Part shown: piece by piece, positions 36,419 through 43,381 of the stretch | Numbering within the stretch: position 1 is the first letter of the stretch | Layout of the letters: each line of letters opens with the position of its first letter | NCBI GenBank assembly: GCA_001804705.1 | Contig: MHAY01000071.1 | Location: forward strand, 46,857 to 110,856 | Direction of reading: 5' to 3' | DNA: 64,000 bases | DNA from: Ignavibacteria bacterium RIFOXYC2_FULL_35_21 | GTDB taxonomy: Bacteria > Bacteroidota > Ignavibacteria > Kapaibacteriales > UBA2268 | The notes under the pieces: generated by a model | Seen by the model: only the letters and a program-made list of their open reading frames with translations | The model's database searches: none | Told to the model about the DNA's origin: nothing | Position numbers and translations under genes: made by a program

Positions 36419-37009
36419 CTACTTCTTTATCAAAAAGTCTTGCGTTACGTTTCCTTTATCCGGCACTGTCACTTTAACATTATCAGCCTTCAGTTTTTCA
36501 TTCCACACCCTTAATGTATACGTGCCTGCCGGAACATCATTAATAGTGTAATTCCCATTTTTGTCTGTAACTGTGTAGTAAGGTGTTTCTACAGCTAAAA
36601 CCCAGGCTTCCATTTCAGGATGGACATTACATAACATTACGGCAACACATGGTTTGTTAAATGTAAAATTTCTTTTTTGACCCTTTGGCCAGCTTCCAAG
36701 ATTAAATTTGCCTGTACATTCATCCGGTGAAAAAACATTATGCAATACATTATCACTGTTCAAAAATTCAACTTTTGTACCGACAAGAACCGGAAGTACA
36801 TGAGGGTAGAAAGTTAAATCTTTTTGGTCCATAAGAAGAGCTTTAGCAGGAGGTTTAAAAGTTTTACCTTCTATCTTGTCAATATATATTACTGTATTAC
36901 CGGCATTAGGGGCACCCTTTGCCTTAATCTTTCCGACAATATCTCCGCCGAAGGCAGCAAATCTTACGAAGCAGGACAATAATAATATGATTATTATATA
37001 GTTTTTCAT
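36419..37009 (-). CDS. Exported type-1 copper (cupredoxin-like) protein with C-terminal carboxypeptidase-regulatory-like domain
   Basis: This 196-residue protein has a signal peptide (about 1-20) and a good ribosome site GAGGAATT. The cupredoxin part shows a full type-1 copper site: H90 (VLHNVFSP), C127, H130 and M133 (MLCNVHPEM). The last 60 residues (YYTVTDKNGNYTINDVPAGTYTLRVWNEK) form a carboxypeptidase-regulatory-like beta sandwich. The protein is likely a periplasmic one-electron carrier. It lies 22 bp before the GltD-like gene and downstream of the cytochrome-porin, so it could carry electrons between the outer membrane and the Rieske complex. Confidence 0.88.
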   Translation of the reverse strand: MKNYIIIILLLSCFVRFAAFGGDIVGKIKAKGAPNAGNTVIYIDKIEGKTFKPPAKALLMDQKDLTFYPHVLPVLVGTKVEFLNSDNVLHNVFSPDECTGKFNLGSWPKGQKRNFTFNKPCVAVMLCNVHPEMEAWVLAVETPYYTVTDKNGNYTINDVPAGTYTLRVWNEKLKADNVKVTVPDKGNVTQDFLIKK

Positions 37010-37051
37010 AATTCCTCAAATAAAATGTGTCAAATTTTTTTTTGTTTAAAA

Positions 37052-37220
37052 GGCGCATTGCAATGCGTCACTACTTTATTCTCGATTTCAATTTCAATTC
37101 TCGATTTCAATTTCAATTCTCGATTTCAATTTCAATTCTCGATTTCAATTTCAATTCTCGATTTCAATTTCAATTCTCGATTTCAATTTCAATAAAGGCA
37201 GATTTGGAATCTGCCCCTAC
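37052..37220. repeat. Composite repeat: two GTAG-palindromes around a 19-bp tandem array
   Basis: GGCGCATTGCAATGCGTCAC plus TAC (37052-37074) and GGCAGATTTGGAATCTGCC plus CCTAC (37197-37220) are two palindromic words ending in the same CTAC. Between them, 37081-37193 is six head-to-tail copies of a 19-base unit, CTCGATTTCAATTTCAATT. This fills most of the 254-bp gap between the cytochrome-porin and cupredoxin genes. A 76-codon plus-strand frame through it (37027-37257) is a by-product of the repeat. Confidence 0.9.
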
Positions 37221-37263
37221 ATTTTCTTTTTCTTCCTCTAGACCTATGCAAATCTAAAATAAT

Positions 37264-38550
37264 TTAGAAAGCGAAATTAAATTGGAATGTAAATCTACCT
37301 TTATTCGCATCCTTACTTGCTTTATCCAAAGGAACTAAATATTCGATAGAACACTTTACATTTGCTCTCACCATAAAAATTATTGCCGGAATTAAGCTGG
37401 AAGTCGGATCCTTCGTATCATCATCGGTGTCCTTATCAGTAACTTCATAACGGGCATGTGTGATAAGCCAAGGGTAAACTACATAATTACCTTCAGCAAA
37501 ATATGCTAATGATTTACGTTCTTTTCCACCAAAATCAGAATTCATAGTCATTACCATCACAACTACATTTAATCTATCGAACCACCAATCAATATCACCG
37601 CCCATAATAGTGTACTTATCATTCAAAGTATCAACCAACGCAGTACCTTTATGGAAAAATCCACCAACACGTAATGAGTTATCTTCGTAAAAAGCAGAAT
37701 TTGCTCCTTCCTGGCCAACCGTGCCTCCGATTTCACTTAAACCGCCAAACTTTAACGTCGCCCTTCCATAAATATCTTTTTCATTATTCAAATCAAAATT
37801 ATCTCCGTCATTCTGCCCGTTTCCAATACCTAAAGCATAAGTAAAGCCGCCTCCGTCTCCGAATCCATTCCCGGCACCCCAGATTTCAACACCGGCACCG
37901 GCACCTTCCCTAAGTCGAAATTTTCCGGATTGAGATTGAAGTTCTACAACATTATAGTGTTCACGAGTCATCCTTAGATGTTCAGGTGATGCATGTATGC
38001 CAACAGAGCCGAACTTCATGTGCAATTCGGGTTCAAAATCATATTGAACTGCGAATTCATAAGCAAATTCAGATTCATGTTCCCACTCCATTTCTCCAAT
38101 GTAAGAGATATTATCACCAAAAGTTCCCCCGAATAAAATCTCAAACTCGTGAGGTATTTCAAATGTAAGTAATTTATCTTCTTCAACAGTTGCAGTTGTA
38201 GGATCGTCAAAATTTCCTCCATAATGGATTCGCCCAATTGCGTGAGCCGAAAAAGGTAAATTTCCTGCTATATCCGAAGGCCAGATAGCATCGGGCCAAA
38301 CTCTTTTATAAGATTCTACGCCGAGTTTCACGGGCTCTTCCTTTGTCATTTCAGGGTCTTGTCCTTGAGGATAACGATATCCGTTATTTTTAAACGCTTT
38401 TCCAAAAGCGTTAAGTTTAGGATAAGCATAATGACAAGTGACACAACTGGTTTTGTACTTCCGTGCAAATGACGGAATGGCTGTGGATATTGAATATGAT
38501 GCGAAAAAGAACACTATCATAATTAAAGCAGTAAATATACCTCTTTTCAT
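37264..38550 (-). CDS. Cyc2-like fused monoheme cytochrome c / outer-membrane beta-barrel porin
   Basis: This 428-residue protein has a signal peptide (about 1-24), then a single heme-binding motif CVTCH (C36-H40) in FARKYKTSCVTCHYAYPKLNAFGKAFKNNGYRYP. It is followed by about 370 residues of Gly/Tyr-rich alternating strands ending in an aromatic residue (FQFNFAF). The ARKY...CxxCH...LNAFG...NGYR pattern and the fusion of one heme to a porin-like barrel match Cyc2, the outer-membrane cytochrome-porin of iron oxidisers. Length is also similar. Related porins exist without iron oxidation, so extracellular electron transfer is a hypothesis. It opens the respiratory operon and lies next to the sigma-54 regulator. 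Confidence 0.82.
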   Translation of the reverse strand: MKRGIFTALIMIVFFFASYSISTAIPSFARKYKTSCVTCHYAYPKLNAFGKAFKNNGYRYPQGQDPEMTKEEPVKLGVESYKRVWPDAIWPSDIAGNLPFSAHAIGRIHYGGNFDDPTTATVEEDKLLTFEIPHEFEILFGGTFGDNISYIGEMEWEHESEFAYEFAVQYDFEPELHMKFGSVGIHASPEHLRMTREHYNVVELQSQSGKFRLREGAGAGVEIWGAGNGFGDGGGFTYALGIGNGQNDGDNFDLNNEKDIYGRATLKFGGLSEIGGTVGQEGANSAFYEDNSLRVGGFFHKGTALVDTLNDKYTIMGGDIDWWFDRLNVVVMVMTMNSDFGGKERKSLAYFAEGNYVVYPWLITHARYEVTDKDTDDDTKDPTSSLIPAIIFMVRANVKCSIEYLVPLDKASKDANKGRFTFQFNFAF

Positions 38551-38744
38551 AAATATGCCCTCAAATAATAAAAAAAAGATGTTTCAATCTGGTTCTATAA
38601 ATATAATGCCAAATCATAAATGCTGATGTAATACTACCTTAATGTATAATAATATCTTGAGATACGTAATTGATGATGTTTTGGACTTTGATAGTAAGTA
38701 TTAAAGAAACGACATAATATGTCGCTTATCTGCGTCATTAGATG

Positions 38745-40169
38745 TCACAAATCCATAGATTTGAATAAGTTTTTGGATATGTCATATTTCTTGATGAGTC
38801 TTTGAATTGTGCGTTTATCAACATCAGCCATTTTTGCGGCTTTTACGACATTACCTTCGGATGCATTCAAGAGTTCTTTTATATATTGTTCCTCAAATTT
38901 ATCATTGAAAATTTTCCGGGCATCATTCAAATGTAGGGGCAGAATATTTTCTGCCCAAATAAATTGAGGAGTATCGAAAGATAATACTGAATGCTTTAAA
39001 TTTTCAGGCAACAATGACTGCGTTAACACATCGCCCATGCACATCAATATTACTCGTTCTACTATATTTTCTAATTCCCTGACATTACCGGGGTAATTGT
39101 GTTGATTAAGAATATTAATTAAATCGGGTGAAATTGCACGAATTTCCTTTTTGAAACGCATAGAATATTTATGAACAAAATGATGAAAAAGCAATAAAAT
39201 ATCCTCTCCTCTTTCTCTTAATGGAGGAATTGATATATGCATAACATTTAGTCTGTAAAAAAGATCCTGCCTGAACTTTTCTTTCTTAATCTGATTTTCT
39301 AAATTTTTGTTTGTTGCTGTAATGAATCTTGCCTTAACCGGAATTAAACTATTGCTACCAACTCTGTAAAACTCTCTTTCCTGAAGGACACGCAACAATT
39401 TTTTCTGCATATCTAACGACATATCACCAATTTCATCAAGGAAAATCACACCGTTTCCGGCAGCTTCGAATTTGCCATCCTTATTATCAATAGCACCTGT
39501 AAAGGCTCCTTTTTCATGCCCAAACAATTCACTTTCTATTAAATTTTCCGGCATAACGGCACAATTGATTGCAATAAACGGTATATCTTTGTCAGGACTA
39601 TTTGCATGAATAGCTCTTGCAACAAGCTCTTTTCCCGTACCACTTTCACCTGTTATAAGAATGTTTGTAAAATTTGGAGTTGTACTAACTGCACCGATTT
39701 TTTTATATACTTCCTGCATACTTTCGTGATTACCGATTATTTCATAATCCGAACTTGGTTCTGCAAGCTTTGCTCTAAGCCCTATGATTTCTTCCCTCAA
39801 ACTCACCATTTCCAAAGCTCTTTGAGTTACAACATAAATCTTATCAATATCGAGTGGTTTGGTAATATATTCATAAGCACCTAATTGTATAGCGCTGACA
39901 GCAGTTTTCATAGTACCAATACCTGTTATGATGACAACAGGAATGTCACTTCCTTTCTGCTTTAAAATTTCTAATGCGGCTAATCCGTTCATTTTTGGCA
40001 TGGAGATATCCATGAAAATAAGAGATGGATTTTCTTTTTCGGTGAGCCGTATGACTTCAATGCCATTGTTAGCGGTGAACACAGAGTAACCTTTGCTCTC
40101 AAAAGCTCTTTGAAAAGCAAATTGAATATTCTTATCATCATCAGCTATTAATATTTTAACTTTATTCAT
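38745..40169 (-). CDS. Sigma-54-dependent response regulator, NtrC family
   Basis: This 474-residue protein has three domains. The receiver (about 1-120) has acidic pocket DDD, phospho-acceptor D54 (IFMDISMPKMNG) and switch Lys in TKPLD. The AAA+ domain (about 140-375) has Walker A GESGTGKE, the sigma-54 contact loop GAFTGA, and Walker B GVIFLDEIGDM. The Fis-type helix-turn-helix (about 425-465) has GNVVKAAKMADVDKRTIQRLIKKY. It should activate sigma-54 promoters when phosphorylated by the kinase just upstream (22-bp gap). A repeat-derived insert around ENILPLHLN lies in the linker between the AAA+ and HTH domains. The likely target is the adjacent respiratory operon. Confidence 0.94.
   Translation of the reverse strand: MNKVKILIADDDKNIQFAFQRAFESKGYSVFTANNGIEVIRLTEKENPSLIFMDISMPKMNGLAALEILKQKGSDIPVVIITGIGTMKTAVSAIQLGAYEYITKPLDIDKIYVVTQRALEMVSLREEIIGLRAKLAEPSSDYEIIGNHESMQEVYKKIGAVSTTPNFTNILITGESGTGKELVARAIHANSPDKDIPFIAINCAVMPENLIESELFGHEKGAFTGAIDNKDGKFEAAGNGVIFLDEIGDMSLDMQKKLLRVLQEREFYRVGSNSLIPVKARFITATNKNLENQIKKEKFRQDLFYRLNVMHISIPPLRERGEDILLLFHHFVHKYSMRFKKEIRAISPDLINILNQHNYPGNVRELENIVERVILMCMGDVLTQSLLPENLKHSVLSFDTPQFIWAENILPLHLNDARKIFNDKFEEQYIKELLNASEGNVVKAAKMADVDKRTIQRLIKKYDISKNLFKSMDL
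38933..38956. repeat. GTAG-palindrome repeat inside the response-regulator gene
   Basis: GTAGGGGCAGAATATTTTCTGCCC lies in frame within the regulator gene, encoding the linker residues around WAENILPLH. The same GTAG-GGGCAGA word appears at the end of the monoheme cytochrome gene (about 30047-30060) and at 37197-37220. It inserts without breaking the frame. Confidence 0.7.
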
Positions 40170-40191
40170 CTAACTTCGTTGTTTATTAAAA

Positions 40192-42576
40192 TTAAAAAGT
40201 GTTTGGTATATAAATTGAAAACTTACACCCATTGCCAACCTGACTGTCAACGGTAATAATACCTCTATGCTGATTGATTACTCTCTTAACAAGTGAAAGT
40301 CCCAAACCCGTACCGTTAACCTTAGTTGTGAAAAAAGGGTCGAAAATTCTTTCTTTATTCTCATGCGATATTCCGCATCCGTTGTCAGAAATATCAATTC
40401 TTAAGACAGGGCTTCCTTTCCTCAAAATAATTTTCTGTAAATTTACCTTGGGTGAATCACCATCAATAATAATTTCACCAAGGTCATGCAAATCTTTATC
40501 CAATTTAACCATTTTTGAAGAAATTGAAATTTTCCCAAATTCTTCTATAGCCTGTGATGCATTTAAAATCAAATTGATAAATGCTTCTTTGAGCCGAACA
40601 GGATCTAATAGTATTTCAGGAATTTCTTTATCCGAATCAACTATAATTACGATTTCTTTACTTAGAATCTGGTGTTCAGCTAATTTAAGGCTTTCAACAA
40701 AGACATCATTGATTTTAGTGGGCTTTTTTTCAAGTTTGGCTGGCCTTGCTATTTTCAGTAAATCTTCCACAACGTTTTCCATTCTTGCGATAGAATTAAG
40801 AGCAACATCATAAGACTCTTTGTCTGCAATCGTCAAAGTACCTGAACGGGAAAGCAATTGAAGAATCATCCTTACTGAAGTCAGAGAATTTCTGATTTCA
40901 TGTGCAACGATAGCCGACATTTCACCTGTTGTTGCTAATTTCTCAGAACGAATTAGATGGTCCTGCAATCGTTTGCTTTCGGTTATATCAGTGATAATCT
41001 CCAAAATTGAATCAATATTTCCTTCTTTTTTAATCGGTACAAGTGTATGCTCGAAAACACTATCCTCTGTCTCGGAAAAAAACTTCTTAAGTGAACTCTT
41101 AAATACTCCTTTTTGAAAAAGCTCCTTAGCACGGCATTTACCATATTTTTTACAGCAAGAAAGAATGTCGAAGCAAGATTGACCAATCAATTCAGATGTT
41201 TTTTTTCCTGATATGACTTTCATATAAGCACTCGTTGATTTAATCTTTCCGGATTTATCTAATTGGATAAAACCACTTGGCAAATTGTCGAAAATGATCT
41301 GAAGTTTATTTTTCTCAGATTCAAGGTCTTTCGTTCTATCCTGAACTTTAAATTCTAACAATTTTTGCTGCTGAGCTTTTTCAGCTTCATTTTGTTCTAA
41401 GGATTCAGCCATCTTATTAAACTGATGTGCCAGTTCTTCAATTTCATCATAAGTTTTGATATTGACTCTCGATGCGTAACGTCCATCTGCAATTACTTCG
41501 ACTTCATTTCTTAATTTTTTGATAGGGATAATAAATTGTTGAGTTGCTTTGAAAGCAAGATAAATTGGTAAAATTGTAAATAATGCGAGTAGCCCCCAAA
41601 ATAATAAATTGAAATTTTCAACCGGCTCGAAAATATCAGATTTTGCCACAGTTTTCAGGATTGTAAACTTATTCCCAAGACCAATTCCCGAGGTAAACAC
41701 GTCTGCACGGGCAATAATAACACTATCAATTTCAAAAACTTCTTTCGTTGATTTATTAAGAATTTTATTTGCAGTTTCATTACCAAAATCATTAATTAGA
41801 TTTCTGCTATCCCTCGTAGCTGATAATTTATTCCAATCGGATTGCCTGTCCGAACGATAAGTATAATAACCATCGGAATTAACAAGCATTACTTTGCCTT
41901 TAGAAATTACAGGGTTCTTTTTGTTAACAATCTTAAAGAAACTTTGAGCATATATCTGGAAAACAAGAATACCTGAGAAATTATTTGTTTCGATACGATA
42001 AACACAACTTATTGCAGGAATAAGTGACTTTTGGTCATGTGCTATTATTTCAATAGGTATGAATACGGCACTGTTTGGCGGAATATTTTTGGTAATATAA
42101 AGATAAAATTTTGAGCGGGATTTATTAAGTTGTTCTTCCGGCAAGAGTTGATACTCATCATTCCTCTTTTCCAAAATAAACACTTCATCTCCATTATTCT
42201 TAATAAACTTTATTTGGTAGAAAATTTCCTTTTTCCTTGTGAAGGCTTTGATTTCCTGAAGTATTTCCTGGATTGAGTTATCAGATTTATTTTTATCATC
42301 TTCATTGATAGCTTCTGTTAAATGTTGAAAAGACAACGATGAAATAAGAAAGAAAATCTTATCTTCAATGCCATAGAAGAATAAATCTAAATCTTTTTTT
42401 ATTTCCATCAGGTCATGGTCTAAATTATTTATTGAGATTTGGCGGAGCGATTTGATATTTGTTGTTATACCAATAGAACCAACTATTAATACAGGTAATA
42501 GAGATAAAGCTGTAAATGCAATTACTAACTTACTTCGGATTTTTAATTTTAATAATTTATTAATATTAAATTTCAT
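40192..42576 (-). CDS. Membrane histidine kinase: Cache-HAMP-PAS-HisKA-HATPase
   Basis: This 794-residue sensor kinase has TM1 (about 16-37), a large periplasmic Cache-type sensor domain (about 40-320), TM2 (about 325-345), HAMP (about 345-400), a coiled coil and a PAS domain (about 430-545). HisKA has the phospho-His in VAHEIRNSLTSVRM, and the HATPase has N-box NLILNASQAI and G boxes DNGCGIS and GTGLGLSLV. The PAS domain has clustered Cys (SCFDILSCCKKYGKC), which could bind a metal or respond to redox state. It pairs with the sigma-54 regulator 22 bp downstream. Confidence 0.92.
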   Translation of the reverse strand: MKFNINKLLKLKIRSKLVIAFTALSLLPVLIVGSIGITTNIKSLRQISINNLDHDLMEIKKDLDLFFYGIEDKIFFLISSLSFQHLTEAINEDDKNKSDNSIQEILQEIKAFTRKKEIFYQIKFIKNNGDEVFILEKRNDEYQLLPEEQLNKSRSKFYLYITKNIPPNSAVFIPIEIIAHDQKSLIPAISCVYRIETNNFSGILVFQIYAQSFFKIVNKKNPVISKGKVMLVNSDGYYTYRSDRQSDWNKLSATRDSRNLINDFGNETANKILNKSTKEVFEIDSVIIARADVFTSGIGLGNKFTILKTVAKSDIFEPVENFNLLFWGLLALFTILPIYLAFKATQQFIIPIKKLRNEVEVIADGRYASRVNIKTYDEIEELAHQFNKMAESLEQNEAEKAQQQKLLEFKVQDRTKDLESEKNKLQIIFDNLPSGFIQLDKSGKIKSTSAYMKVISGKKTSELIGQSCFDILSCCKKYGKCRAKELFQKGVFKSSLKKFFSETEDSVFEHTLVPIKKEGNIDSILEIITDITESKRLQDHLIRSEKLATTGEMSAIVAHEIRNSLTSVRMILQLLSRSGTLTIADKESYDVALNSIARMENVVEDLLKIARPAKLEKKPTKINDVFVESLKLAEHQILSKEIVIIVDSDKEIPEILLDPVRLKEAFINLILNASQAIEEFGKISISSKMVKLDKDLHDLGEIIIDGDSPKVNLQKIILRKGSPVLRIDISDNGCGISHENKERIFDPFFTTKVNGTGLGLSLVKRVINQHRGIITVDSQVGNGCKFSIYIPNTF

Positions 42577-43138
42577 ATTTTAATTTAAGCATTTATAGAA
42601 TTATTTTCGACTTTATTTTTGTTTCGGGTTAATTAAAAAATGATTTTAGAATATATAAACATTTCTTCAACTTGAACAAAGGCATTCATTAGTAATAATA
42701 ATTATACATAGTTATAGAATTTGTATGATATGATTTTTTTCAAAATACATAAGACAACCCTCTAAAAAGTTATCCTTGCATTATATATTAATTTTCAGTA
42801 TGCTGCATTCAAATGATATTTTCTTATAAGGTAAATTCTTTATCTGGTATATTTGATATGAAATCCGATGCTAATTTACTGGCATCAATACATTCGATTT
42901 AGGAATATTTACAATAGTATTGATTTATTACTCTTGTGCTTGTCAAAATTATTAATAATGTCTTTCTGGGTACAAGATTTATCATGTCTTCAAAAATCAC
43001 TTTCCATGCTTCACTCATTTCTTTGACTCAACCTAATGAATTGTCCTGAGATAAATTCATATTATAATATCTACTAAATTTAGATTATTATTAATACAAG
43101 GAATTACAAACTATTGGTTTTATTTCGTTTCATTTAGA
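42577..43138. other. Intergenic region near the island's right end, no credible gene
   Basis: This is 562 bp of AT-rich sequence between the histidine kinase and a 62-codon frame. The minus strand has a short frame near 42900-43020 (SEAWKVIFEDMINLVPRK...) of about 39 codons with no recognisable family. It might be a decayed gene. I see no tRNA or integrase remnant that can be named. Confidence 0.4.
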
Positions 43139-43327
43139 TTAATTTAGTTTTACTAAATTCGACTCCCACCTTCTGTACATTAATTCACTTGTTCTTTTCA
43201 ACATCCAATACCCATACCCACTCATCACCACAGTTACAACAATCTGTGGCACAATCGGATGCTCTACCATTGTCGGGTCAATCCATGCGGCTCTGATAAA
43301 CAAGTACTGTACAGCATAGAAAAACAT
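43139..43327 (-). pseudogene. Truncated membrane protein fragment whose C-terminus is tRNA-Leu sequence
   Basis: This 62-codon frame encodes one or two hydrophobic segments (FFYAVQYLFIRAAWIDP, PQIVVTVVMSGYGYWMLK) and ends YRRWESNLVKLN. The YRRWESN residues are the antisense of the tRNA-Leu 3' fragment (43158-43178). The gene's own C-terminus appears to have been replaced when the fragment was placed there. I do not recognise the family. It could still be expressed as a small membrane protein, starting 55 bp after the Lon stop. Confidence 0.45.
43158..43178 (+). repeat. Direct repeat of tRNA-Leu 3' end, putative attachment-site remnant
   Basis: The 21 bases starting TTCGACTCCCACC and ending TTCTGTAC equal the tRNA-Leu(CAA) 3' end at 27817-27837, from the T-loop through the discriminator base and one more base. 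The match stops abruptly at both sides. The two copies are in direct orientation 15.3 kb apart. This is what is left when an integrase inserts an element at a tRNA gene, with one full tRNA (attL) and one tail (attR). Confidence 0.75.
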
Positions 43328-43381
43328 CTTGCTTAAAGTAAATAATTATTAGAAAATAATCTATTCCTGAAAAATCTCAAA

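Noticed and set aside
37081..37193. Possible CRISPR array
   Set aside because: The 19-bp units are directly adjacent with no unique spacers, so this is a simple tandem repeat. No cas gene is present.
37027..37257. 76-codon plus-strand frame with FQFQFSIS repeats
   Set aside because: It is only the translation of the 19-bp tandem array.
30057..38550. Alternative complex III (ActABCDEF)
   Set aside because: A Rieske protein and true heme-b-binding cytochrome b are present, and the NrfD-like and molybdopterin-like Act subunits are not.
38585..38612. Sigma-54 promoter upstream of the cytochrome-porin gene
   Set aside because: The minus strand reads TGGCAT-N5-TTATA near 38595-38610. The -24 GG is present but the -12 GC is missing, so I do not call it. 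A computed scan is needed.
42900..43020. 39-codon minus-strand frame (SEAWKVIFEDMINLVPRK...) as an integrase remnant
   Set aside because: No integrase or recombinase motif is visible and the frame is too short to assign.
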